NCBI RefSeq assembly: GCF_002029235.1 | Contig: NZ_MZGV01000001.1 | Span: 62,001 to 126,000, forward strand | DNA: 64,000 bases | Reading direction: 5' to 3' | Origin: Clostridium oryzae | GTDB taxonomy: Bacteria; Bacillota; Clostridia; Clostridiales; Clostridiaceae | Shown: positions 35,211 through 44,030 of the stretch, piece by piece | Layout: each line of letters starts with the position of its first letter | Numbering within the stretch: position 1 is the first letter of the stretch | The notes under the pieces: model-generated | What the model was told of the DNA's origin: nothing | Seen by the model: only the letters and a program-made list of their open reading frames with translations | The model's database searches: none | Made by a program: the position numbers and the translations under genes

Positions 35211-36752
35211 ATGGCTTCCGTTATTAATAGTTTTGGGATAAGCGGCATTAATGCATATTTAGTAAAGATAGAAACAGACACTATATATGGCCAGCCCTCT
35301 GTATCGATTGTTGGATTAGGTGACACGGCTGTTAAAGAATCTAAGGAAAGATTAGAGGCAGCTGTGGTACATACGAAATATGAATTTCCTAAAATGAAGA
35401 TAGTAATTAATTTATCTCCTTGTGATATTAAAAAGTGTGGATCACATTTTGACTTAGGAATGGCAATTGGTCTTCTTATTCAATCAAAACAGATTGTGAT
35501 AGAAGTTGAGTTAGACAATTTTGCGTTTATTGGTGAACTTTCACTGAATGCAGATTTAAGACCATGCAGTGGAATATTACCAATGGTTATTGAAGCTAAG
35601 AAGCTAGGAATAAAAAATGTTATTGTTCCAAAAGAAAATATGGAGGAGGCATCTCTTGTTACAGGTATAAATATATTTGGGTTTAGAACATTAAATGAAA
35701 TAATAGACTTTTTAGAGGGAACTAGCAGCTATGGAAGTATAGATAATCTAAAGGAAGAACACATTGTAAATACAAAGTATTTGGTTGATTTTTCAGATGT
35801 ACAGGGACAGAATGATACAATAGAATTAGTGATGATAGCAGCAGCTGGCGGCCATAATATATTGCTTTCGGGGGCTCCTGGATGTGGCAAATCTATGATT
35901 GCCAAGAGAATACCGACAATACTTCCGGCAATGACAGAAGAAGAGGCATTAGAAGTAACTAAAATATATAGTGTATCAGGAATGCTTAAAAATAGAGGAA
36001 AATTGATAACAGAAAGGCCGTTTAGAGCACCGCATCATAATGCTTCAACAAACTCTCTTATAGGAGGCGGCAATAACGCTATGCCTGGAGAGATTTCACT
36101 TGCACATAATGGAGTATTATTTCTTGATGAAATTGCTGAGTTTAATAAAAGAACTTTGGATGCTTTAAGGCAGCCGATGGAAGATAACATAGTAACAGTA
36201 TCTAGAGTTAAATCCACAAACACTTATCCCGCAAAATTTATGTTAGTAGCGGCTATGAATCCATGTCCGTGCGGATATTATGGAGAAAAAAAGTGTAAAT
36301 GCACAGACTATGAGGTACTGAAGTATAGGCAAAAGATATCAGGACCTATATTGGATAGAATTGATATACAGAAAAATGTGCAAGGTGTAAAGTTTATGAA
36401 TCTGACAAGTAGTAAAAATGGTGTTTCATCAGAATATATAAGAAAGAAAGTTGAGACAGCAAGAAAAATTCAGATAAAGAGATATGAAAAATTTCACGGT
36501 ATAAATTGCAATTCACAGATGACCCCTGATATGATTAAGAAATTTTGTGCTTTGGATCAGGAAAGTCTTCAGCTTTTACAGAAGGCGTATGAAAAATACA
36601 GATATAGCGTAAGAACCTTTCATAAATTTTTGAAGGTAGCAAGAACCTTTGCAGATATTGATCAGTCTGAAAAAATATTAAAAAAGCATATAGCGAAGTC
36701 AATTATGTGCAGGGAGTTGGAGAAGGAACAATGCAATATGATAGTGGTTTAA
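35211..36752 (+). CDS. comM: YifB/ComM-family magnesium-chelatase-like AAA ATPase
   Basis: A 513-residue protein of normal length. The N-terminal ChlI-like domain has S-I-V-G-L-G-D-T-A-V-K-E-S near residue 32. The AAA domain has Walker A G-A-P-G-C-G-K-S near 220 and Walker B V-L-F-L-D-E-I-A-E-F near 305. The Mg-chelatase C-domain contains A-A-M-N-P-C-P-C-G-Y and C-K-C. ComM is a hexameric helicase that aids branch migration during natural transformation in Gram-negatives; the Gram-positive role is less clear. It starts at the base after the RAYT stop and overlaps dprA by 22 nt, so the three are one transcription unit. Confidence 0.9.
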   Translation: MASVINSFGISGINAYLVKIETDTIYGQPSVSIVGLGDTAVKESKERLEAAVVHTKYEFPKMKIVINLSPCDIKKCGSHFDLGMAIGLLIQSKQIVIEVELDNFAFIGELSLNADLRPCSGILPMVIEAKKLGIKNVIVPKENMEEASLVTGINIFGFRTLNEIIDFLEGTSSYGSIDNLKEEHIVNTKYLVDFSDVQGQNDTIELVMIAAAGGHNILLSGAPGCGKSMIAKRIPTILPAMTEEEALEVTKIYSVSGMLKNRGKLITERPFRAPHHNASTNSLIGGGNNAMPGEISLAHNGVLFLDEIAEFNKRTLDALRQPMEDNIVTVSRVKSTNTYPAKFMLVAAMNPCPCGYYGEKKCKCTDYEVLKYRQKISGPILDRIDIQKNVQGVKFMNLTSSKNGVSSEYIRKKVETARKIQIKRYEKFHGINCNSQMTPDMIKKFCALDQESLQLLQKAYEKYRYSVRTFHKFLKVARTFADIDQSEKILKKHIAKSIMCRELEKEQCNMIVV

Positions 36753-37705
36753 AAGATGACAATGAATTATTGTATTGGGTGGCAGTAAATGAGATTAAGG
36801 GTATAGGAAGCATAACTTTTAGAAAGCTTTTGCAGAAATTAAAAACACCAAAACATATATTATACGCACCTGCTAGTGCGCTAAAAGAAATAGAAGATAT
36901 AGGAGAAAAAACTGCAAATTTAATAATAGATTCTAGAAGATCGTCATTAGAAAAAGCTAAAAGAATAATAGCAGATTGTCAAAAGAAAAATATTAATGTA
37001 CTTACTATAAAAAGTAAACTTTATCCATATGAAGTTAAGCAACTTAAAGATGCACCTGTGATTTTATATTATTCTGGCAATATAAGAAAAAATATATTTG
37101 GAATAGGAATAGTTGGGTCAAGAAGGTGTTCAGATTATGGAAAGAGGGTTACAAAAGAGGCAGCGGAATTTTTAGCCGAAAGTGGAGTTGCAGTTATCAG
37201 TGGAATGGCTAAAGGAACAGATGGCTACGCACACTCAGCATGCATTAATGCTAACGGCTATACTGCTGCATTTTTAGGCTCAGGAATAGATATTTGTTAT
37301 CCTATTGAGCATCTTAAACTTATGGAAAAAATAAAGGAGACAGGAGTTTTAATTTCAGAGTATGCTCCTGGGGTAAAACCTCAAGCTACTAATTTTCCCA
37401 AGAGAAATAGGCTTATTGCGGCGTTTAGTAAAAAACTTTTAGTAATTGAAGCTGGAGAAAATAGCGGAGCATTAATAACAGCAAGTTATGCGAAAAAATA
37501 TGGAAGACAAATTTATGCTGTACCTAACAATATTTATGATAAACAGAGCATAGGAAGTAATAAATTGATATTAGATGGAGATGATATTGATTTATTGGAG
37601 AAGTTATCTATTATGGAACTTGATGGAGAGGTTAAAATTTGTGGAGGAATTGTTGTAAACACCTCGGAGGTGCAAAATTTACCAGAGACAAGCAGAGTAA
37701 TATAG
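36731..37705 (+). CDS. dprA: DNA-processing protein DprA with repeat-derived C-terminus
   Basis: A 324-residue protein. The N-terminal helical part contains a helix-hairpin-helix-like stretch. The Rossmann domain has G-I-V-G-S-R-R-C-S near residue 130, V-I-S-G-M-A-K-G-T-D near 155 and G-A-L-I-T-A near 247. DprA loads RecA on incoming single strands. The last 17 residues (V-V-N-T-S-E-V-Q-N-L-P-E-T-S-R-V-I) and the stop are encoded by repeat copy H, so any original C-terminal domain has been cut off. ATG 36731 has GGAGAAGGA before it and is preferred to GTG 36707. The usual partner topA is not next to it. Confidence 0.88.
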   Translation: MQYDSGLKDDNELLYWVAVNEIKGIGSITFRKLLQKLKTPKHILYAPASALKEIEDIGEKTANLIIDSRRSSLEKAKRIIADCQKKNINVLTIKSKLYPYEVKQLKDAPVILYYSGNIRKNIFGIGIVGSRRCSDYGKRVTKEAAEFLAESGVAVISGMAKGTDGYAHSACINANGYTAAFLGSGIDICYPIEHLKLMEKIKETGVLISEYAPGVKPQATNFPKRNRLIAAFSKKLLVIEAGENSGALITASYAKKYGRQIYAVPNNIYDKQSIGSNKLILDGDDIDLLEKLSIMELDGEVKICGGIVVNTSEVQNLPETSRVI

Positions 37706-37736
37706 AAGAGAATCGTTAGAGATGGCGGTTCTTTTT
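37655..37736 (+). repeat. Two-hairpin repeat, copy H (inside dprA end)
   Basis: Hairpin 1 is cacct-cgg-aggtg (37660-37672), still inside the dprA reading frame. The dprA stop is at 37703-37705. Hairpin 2 is gaatcgtta-gaga-tggcggttc (37710-37731) plus five T, a terminator. Confidence 0.9.
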
Positions 37737-37827
37737 GTGTTAATATTATTAAAAGAGACAATGTATGCTATAATGCTTAATGAGTAGTTTTAGTTACAAT
37801 ACATTTATAGATTGGAGAAATTGAAAT

Positions 37828-40314
37828 ATGAAAGTAACGTTCTGCGGTGGAGCTTATGAAGTAGGAGCAAGCTGTATACTGCTTAATATAGATAATAAAA
37901 ATATATTACTAGATTGTGGAATAAGACAAAGCCAAAGCAAAGATATTCTTCCTGATTTCAGACTTATACAAGAGTATGGCGGAGTAGATGCTATAATAAT
38001 AAGTCATGCTCATATGGATCATACTGGATCACTGCCTATAATAAGCAAAGAGTACCCTTATGCCAAAATATATATGAATATTATGACAAAGGATCTATTA
38101 AGGGTGTTGCTTTATGACAGTATAAAGATAATGAGCAGCAAAGAAGCTGAAATACCAATTTATAGTGAGAACGATATTGTTTATATGCTGGATAGAGTTC
38201 ATACAATAAATTATGAAGTTGATTTAGAGATACTTGAAGGTATAAAACTTACTTTGTACAATTCTGGTCACATAGCCGGCGGAAGCTGTATTTATCTCAT
38301 AGGCAAAGAAGGATCTTTTTTCTATTCAGGAGATTTTTCATTATTCCTTCAAAATACGGTAGGGGGAGCCAAAATTCCAAAGCTAAGACCAGATGCAGCT
38401 ATTTTTGAGTCTACTTATGGAGATAAGCTTCACAGCAATAGGCAGATAGAGGAAGATAGGCTTCTGGAATTGGCCAGAACCTGCATTGAGAATAATGGAA
38501 AGATGCTGATACCAGCTTTTGCACTTGGAAGAGCACAGGAAATTCTGCTGATTTTGAAGAAAGCTATGAACAATAATAAATTAAAAAAGGTAAATGTATA
38601 TGTAGATGGTATGATTAAAAATATTAATAGAGTATACAAGCAGAACCCGCTTTATTTAAAAAGCAGTCTTGGGAAAAAAATATTAAGAGGCATTGAACCT
38701 TTTTATAATGAAAATATAATAGCTGTAAGCAATAATGAGGACAGGGAGAAAATAATTGGAAGCAAGGAGAGCTGTATAGTAGTTTCTAGTTCTGGTATGC
38801 TTACAGGCGGACCCAGCCAGTATTACGCAGAAAAAATAGCTTCACTTGAAAACGGATATATTGTTATATCAGGCTATCAGGATGAGGAGTCTCCGGGAAG
38901 CAAACTGTTAAGCCTTGTAGACAGTGAGGAGAAGCTTCTTGAAATCAATAATAAAATAATACCTTTGAAATGTTATATAGATAAAATCGGACTGTCAGCT
39001 CATGGAGATAAAAATGAAATAAAAGCGCTAATAGATAGGCTTACTCCCAAGAATATATTTCTTGTGCATGGCGAAGGCACAGTTATTGAAAGTCTTGGAC
39101 GAGAGGTTCAGCAAAACAGCATAGGAAGGGTGTACATTCCAAAATGCGGAGAAACTATTGAAATTACGATAAAAAATCCTAGAAAGCAATTAAGTAAAAA
39201 TCTTCCTTTCAAATTGATGCTAAAGGAAGATTTGAATACTGAAAATATTTCAGTATTGTGGGAATATGTTAGAAAATACTATCCAGATAGGATTTTTACT
39301 GTTGAGGAGCTTTTATTTATATGGTATGGAGATTATCAAGCCGAAGATATTAAGATTGAAAAATTACAGCTATTGCTGTTAAATAGCGTATATTTTGAAA
39401 ATGATAATAGACGTTTTTTTATGTTCAAGGCAAAAAATGCTGAAGAGGTTGAAGCTGCTCTTAAACCTAAAGAATTTAAACAAAATGAAATAATGGAAAT
39501 AATACAGAAGGAATTTAATGATTATAACTATAAAAAAATAAGTTATATACTGGAGTCTAAGACAGTTATACTTAATTTTGATTTTCCTAAGGCAGTTCCT
39601 GAAGCTATATATCAGCAGTTTAGTCAATTTTCACATGAGACAGACTGGAATATTGAGATCAATACTCAAACAAATATGAATGCATTAAATGATAAGCTTA
39701 AAATGCTTATAGGTGAAGGTAACATAAAACGAATTTCTCACTACGTGGATAAGAACCAGGTCGTAGTTGAAAGTGTAGATTTAAATAGGGATTATAGTAA
39801 AGAAAAAAATGAATTTAAAGAGCTAACGGGGTTTGAATTTATAATTAAGGGAAGTGAAGCTAAAAAAGATATTGAGGAAAACAGCTTAGTTTTCTCATCA
39901 AAGAATACTTCTTTTGCTATGGAACAAAACCAGGCTATCAGTATTATTGATGAAGCTTTTAAATATGAAGAATTTATGCCGTACAAGAAAAGTATTAAAG
40001 CAAAAGCATATATGGAGCTTTACTTTATTTCTCCAATGGTTGGCAGAAGATATAGTGAGAAAATTTCTCTTTTAGCTGATGAAACAGGGTGGAGTATAGC
40101 GATTTCTAATGTAGTAAATCAGAATAAGGTGCTTTCATTAGCGGAAGCTTTTTGCAGAGAAGAAGAAGTAGAACTTAAAAAAAATCCGTCTTTTCATCCA
40201 GCTACTCAGGAGGTTACAATTAAGCCAATGCTTTATGAAGAGGATAAATTTAAAAGGATCAAAAGGGCTTTTGAGCATAACACTGGGTGTGAGCTGAAAA
40301 TAGATGCTTCGTGA
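37828..40314 (+). CDS. Beta-CASP metallo-beta-lactamase-fold hydrolase (CPSF-like) with duplicated C-terminal domain
   Basis: An 828-residue protein. Residues 1-440 form an MBL/beta-CASP nuclease: the S-H-A-H-M-D-H-T-G metal motif near 59, N-S-G-H-I-A-G-G near 147, Y-S-G-D-F-S near 167, the beta-CASP L-I-P-A-F-A-L-G-R-A-Q-E near 230 and a late G-L-S-A-H-G-D. This is the bacterial relative of archaeal/eukaryotic CPSF73, an RNA-cleaving enzyme. The last 220 residues are two diverged copies of one module (pattern T-D/G-W-x-I-x-I ... N-x-x-x-L ... F-x-x-x-T-G), KH-like in outline. The true substrate is not known. It starts after the terminator of copy H. Confidence 0.8.
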   Translation: MKVTFCGGAYEVGASCILLNIDNKNILLDCGIRQSQSKDILPDFRLIQEYGGVDAIIISHAHMDHTGSLPIISKEYPYAKIYMNIMTKDLLRVLLYDSIKIMSSKEAEIPIYSENDIVYMLDRVHTINYEVDLEILEGIKLTLYNSGHIAGGSCIYLIGKEGSFFYSGDFSLFLQNTVGGAKIPKLRPDAAIFESTYGDKLHSNRQIEEDRLLELARTCIENNGKMLIPAFALGRAQEILLILKKAMNNNKLKKVNVYVDGMIKNINRVYKQNPLYLKSSLGKKILRGIEPFYNENIIAVSNNEDREKIIGSKESCIVVSSSGMLTGGPSQYYAEKIASLENGYIVISGYQDEESPGSKLLSLVDSEEKLLEINNKIIPLKCYIDKIGLSAHGDKNEIKALIDRLTPKNIFLVHGEGTVIESLGREVQQNSIGRVYIPKCGETIEITIKNPRKQLSKNLPFKLMLKEDLNTENISVLWEYVRKYYPDRIFTVEELLFIWYGDYQAEDIKIEKLQLLLLNSVYFENDNRRFFMFKAKNAEEVEAALKPKEFKQNEIMEIIQKEFNDYNYKKISYILESKTVILNFDFPKAVPEAIYQQFSQFSHETDWNIEINTQTNMNALNDKLKMLIGEGNIKRISHYVDKNQVVVESVDLNRDYSKEKNEFKELTGFEFIIKGSEAKKDIEENSLVFSSKNTSFAMEQNQAISIIDEAFKYEEFMPYKKSIKAKAYMELYFISPMVGRRYSEKISLLADETGWSIAISNVVNQNKVLSLAEAFCREEEVELKKNPSFHPATQEVTIKPMLYEEDKFKRIKRAFEHNTGCELKIDAS

Positions 40315-40383
40315 GATAATTATCCTAGATGCTAAGATACAACTTATGATGGAAATTATTGATAAAAAGAAATATAAGGACAG

Positions 40384-40423
40384 GAACAAAAGGCTGCGTT
40401 CAGATGATCGCGGTTTTTTGTTC
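40384..40423 (+). terminator. Terminator after the beta-CASP gene
   Basis: The arms gaacaaaa (40384-40391) and ttttttgttc (40414-40423) pair, and the inner ctgcg pairs with cgcgg. The descending arm itself gives the T-run. Confidence 0.75.
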
Positions 40424-40581
40424 TTATATATAAAAATATGCTGAAACCACATAAAGTAATGAAATACAAATAATGTATAGTACGTATGAATAAGTGGCGG
40501 ATTAATATATATATTAGAGGGTTAAAAGATATTGATACCATAATGGAATTATAATTGTTATATTAAATGGGAGGTACTTCT

Positions 40582-43500
40582 ATGAAAAAAAATGCTAATA
40601 ATATGATAGGCAGAGCAATTTCGGCAGCACTTGCATTGGGGGTTGCATCTACTGCGGTTCCTGTAAATGCTAAATCGGCATCCAGTTACTATAATGCTGC
40701 ACAAAAAGCTGTAGCAAAAGCACAGAAATCAAGAACTCAGAAAAATATTGATAAGGCTAGTAGGGCAATAAAAATTCTTAAAGCTAGAACATCACTAGAT
40801 AGGACACAAAAGGTTAAAAAACTGGTTAGAAACTTACAGAAAGTCCAAAATGCAGTTTACAATAAAGTTTCTTCATCAATAACAAAATTCGGAAACAGTC
40901 AAGATAGATCGGATTACACTTATTCAAAAAAATTAATTAATACATTAATAAGTTCATCCTCTAGTAAAGTTAATTCAAGAGGAGTGGGCTTTCAGAAATC
41001 TCTAGATGCTGCAAGGGCAACAGTTTTATCCGTAGCTGCTCAAAATGCTAAAACTGTTGATTATGGAACTCCAGCAGCAAAACTGGCTCTTCCAACTACA
41101 GTTGTAGTCACATTAAGCAATGGTGATACAGCTGCTGCTATGGTTAAATGGAATACAGCTAACTATAATGGAAACCTGGCAAATAAATATACACTTACAG
41201 GTACTCTAAGCTTACCTAACGATAAATACTATAAACCAACAACATTAACTGCAAGTATTGATGTAGTAGTGAAAGACGGTGCATTTAACATTACATCTGT
41301 AAATGCTGTTGGAGCAAGGAAGATTCAGGTTAAATTCAATAAGCAGATAGATACTGGAGCAGCGAGGATCGATATTAGACGGAATGGAATCTCAATAAAT
41401 ATATTAAGAACAACCTATTCTGCAGATAGAACTTCTGCTGTAATAGAGCTTCCATCTAAAATATCAAAAGCAGATTATGCCGTTACCATATGGGGATTGA
41501 ATTCACCGTCTGTAACTAGGAACTTCACTGGCGAAGATGAAAGAGTATCGGCAATAAATATATTGTCTGATTCAGCGCCTGTAGATAATGCGTCAAATAT
41601 TAAATATGCAACTGTCGGGTATAAAGTAACTAACCAATATGGTGAGGATATTACATCAACAACATACCTAAGAACAGGAAATTCCAGCGTAGCTGCTTCA
41701 AATGGTGTCGTTACAATCTATAGAAACGCTTTAGGAACAAATCCTGCTATAGGAAATAAAGTAGTTATTACATTGATAAATGCTGAAAGCGGAGTGGCTG
41801 CAAGTAAGATGGTAACATTAACCGCGCCAGCAGCTCCATCCGTTGTATCAGTAGACGGGCTATATAATAAAGATGGTAAACAGCTTAGTGAAAGCACTAA
41901 TTTGTCTGCAGACAAGTTTTACCTTTTACTTGATCTTAAAGACCAATACGGAAACCCAATAACATCTGCTTCAGCAGGTAAATCACTTGTAATGACTCAA
42001 ACTAATACATCAGTAGTGCAGGCACAGACAGATTCTTCGTCAATACAGCCTTTATTAACTACAATTAATGTAAATGGTAACAATAAACTTGCTGTACAAC
42101 TAAAGCCTGGAACGTTAACAGCAGGAGAAAGTACAATAACTTTTATTTGTCCAACAAGCGGCTATAAAGCATCTTATACGGTAAGAGTTGCGGAAGGCAC
42201 CAAGGCAGATACAATTATATTATCTCAGCCGTCACAGGCAATCGCAGGGGAAGATTTGTATATACCAGTATCTGTTATTGACAGATCAGGCTATTCAGTC
42301 ACTGATGTTAATGTTTTAAATTCAATTTCAAAAGGAGTCAATATCACATTTGGCGGAACAAGAATAAATTCTCCGTTTATATTAAAGGATAACAAACTAT
42401 ATATATACATTAGAAACAGCAATTCAACTCCGGTAAAAGAAGGATATTCGGTTGTAGTAGCTCAGTCCTCCACATCGAAAGTCAGCACACTGCCAATTAA
42501 GATTGAGGCTGCAGCTAAACCTTCAATGGTTAAAGGACTAAAGTCAACTGTAAGCACAACAATTTTAGCTAATAGAACTAAAGGCATATCTATAGATGAT
42601 TTGATAATATGTGATCAATATGGAAGAGTTATGACGACTAATCAAGTAAGAAATTCATTGAATTCGGGAGATATCAGCTCAATTAAGATTGTAGAAACAG
42701 ATATAAATAATAGATATGTAAACTTAGATTCGAATCAGATAACTAAGAATAGCAATATTCAGTTAAGGGCAGCAGGCAGTAATGGAACTGAAGGTTTTTA
42801 TCTATCCTTGATGGACAGAAACGGCAGAGAAATTTCCAGCAGTACGGCATATGTTTCCTTTAGAGTAACTGACGGTCATGAATACAGATCCTACTCTGTT
42901 GATCCAATCGGTACAGTATATGATGAAACAGCAGCAGGACATAGAGATAGTGATGCCTATGATAAGCCGATAAATGTATATGGTATTCTTAATGATGGTA
43001 CAAAAGTTCAGTTAGCAGCCGGTTTAGACTATACTGTTACTTCTGCAAACCCGATAATTGCTGCGGATGTTTCGAAAGACAGCAGATTGGATGCAGATCA
43101 CAGAATGACCTATGATACAGGAAAAACAACTACTAATGCACCTGTTACGGTAACAATAAATTCAACGGGTCAGCAGCTTACACAGAATGTAGTGTTTTCT
43201 AATGCTGCACCTCAAGTTACTAGAGTAAGTGTAGTTAATGACCATGCTGTTAATGCATCACCCATCAATAGTCTTACTGTTACACCAGGATCAACTTTTG
43301 GTATTTGGAATATAGCTACGGGAGCTTCAGGAAGAAGTAATATTGTAGTGACAGACCAATATGGTGTATCTGAATTAGCATCAAGCAACGGAATAACTCC
43401 TTATCCTGACGGAACAAATGTTGCAGCTCCATCGGTTGTAATAGTTCCAACGAAGGGCACAATTAAGATAGTTAACAATGGACTTTCAACAGCTTCTGCA

Positions 43501-43587
43501 AGCGAAATAGATGCAGATGATCAGTTTAATGTAACAATCATATATTCAAGCGGACAATCTGACACGGTACTGGTTACAGCTAGATAG
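40582..43587 (+). CDS. Second S-layer-type surface protein (paralogue)
   Basis: A 1001-residue exported protein. Its first 280 residues match 19182-22841 closely: the signal peptide (R-A-I-S-A-A-L-A-L-G-V-A), the Lys/Ala-rich helical region (A-Q-K-A-V-A-K-A-Q), F-Q-K-S-L-D-A-A-R-A-T-V, and the first beta domain with L-A-L-P-T-T-V-V-V-T-L-S-N-G. Similarity fades beyond that. The later domains still carry D-Q-Y-G motifs but the final pair of modules is absent. Codon use is less biased than in the first gene and no perfect promoter is seen, so expression is probably lower or conditional. ATG 40582 follows GGGAGG by 7 nt. Confidence 0.8.
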   Translation: MKKNANNMIGRAISAALALGVASTAVPVNAKSASSYYNAAQKAVAKAQKSRTQKNIDKASRAIKILKARTSLDRTQKVKKLVRNLQKVQNAVYNKVSSSITKFGNSQDRSDYTYSKKLINTLISSSSSKVNSRGVGFQKSLDAARATVLSVAAQNAKTVDYGTPAAKLALPTTVVVTLSNGDTAAAMVKWNTANYNGNLANKYTLTGTLSLPNDKYYKPTTLTASIDVVVKDGAFNITSVNAVGARKIQVKFNKQIDTGAARIDIRRNGISINILRTTYSADRTSAVIELPSKISKADYAVTIWGLNSPSVTRNFTGEDERVSAINILSDSAPVDNASNIKYATVGYKVTNQYGEDITSTTYLRTGNSSVAASNGVVTIYRNALGTNPAIGNKVVITLINAESGVAASKMVTLTAPAAPSVVSVDGLYNKDGKQLSESTNLSADKFYLLLDLKDQYGNPITSASAGKSLVMTQTNTSVVQAQTDSSSIQPLLTTINVNGNNKLAVQLKPGTLTAGESTITFICPTSGYKASYTVRVAEGTKADTIILSQPSQAIAGEDLYIPVSVIDRSGYSVTDVNVLNSISKGVNITFGGTRINSPFILKDNKLYIYIRNSNSTPVKEGYSVVVAQSSTSKVSTLPIKIEAAAKPSMVKGLKSTVSTTILANRTKGISIDDLIICDQYGRVMTTNQVRNSLNSGDISSIKIVETDINNRYVNLDSNQITKNSNIQLRAAGSNGTEGFYLSLMDRNGREISSSTAYVSFRVTDGHEYRSYSVDPIGTVYDETAAGHRDSDAYDKPINVYGILNDGTKVQLAAGLDYTVTSANPIIAADVSKDSRLDADHRMTYDTGKTTTNAPVTVTINSTGQQLTQNVVFSNAAPQVTRVSVVNDHAVNASPINSLTVTPGSTFGIWNIATGASGRSNIVVTDQYGVSELASSNGITPYPDGTNVAAPSVVIVPTKGTIKIVNNGLSTASASEIDADDQFNVTIIYSSGQSDTVLVTAR

Positions 43588-44030
43588 CAGTGGAGTTATG
43601 GACTTAGATAAGTTTGCAAATGAACTACTAATATAAAGTTAAATTAAAATATACTCTTATGGTAAGTTATTCATACTTAGGTAACACATTCATAGTAAAG
43701 AAATAGGCACCACATGTTCCAATAAAACAACATTGATGCAAAAAAAATCAGATGATATAATTAATTCAAGATGTAACAATCAAATAGAAGTAAGAGTGTG
43801 AAAAAGCATATGCAAGGCTAAACCCTTCGACATATGCTTTTTTATTTTTTGCTAATAAATGAGTTTTTGCTTTAATTATGCCTAAATAGACTATTGAAAT
43901 ATTTAAATATTGATGTTAATATCAAATAAAGGTCAAATATGAAATTATTGGATAGTAAAACTGCTCATATATTATATTACACAGCGTCAGTTTGGAGGTT
44001 ATAAAATAAAATAATTAAGGAGGAATTTAA
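43588..44030. other. Intergenic region after the second S-layer-type gene
   Basis: Apart from the repeated terminator at 43781-43850 I see no gene in these 443 bases. The last 60 bases are AT-rich with possible -10 boxes (tatatt) before the AGGAGG site of the next gene, but no convincing -35 at the right distance. Confidence 0.5.
43781..43850 (+). terminator. Terminator of the second repeated type (copy 2)
   Basis: The arms aaaaagcatatg (43801-43812) and catatgcttttt (43831-43842) pair and are followed by T-rich sequence. The left 37 nt equal those of 32669-32705 except for three or so positions. Confidence 0.85.

Noticed and set aside
22843-37736. Repeats considered as a CRISPR array
   Set aside because: Copies are long, far apart, contain terminators and are separated by genes, not by uniform spacers. 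No cas gene is present.
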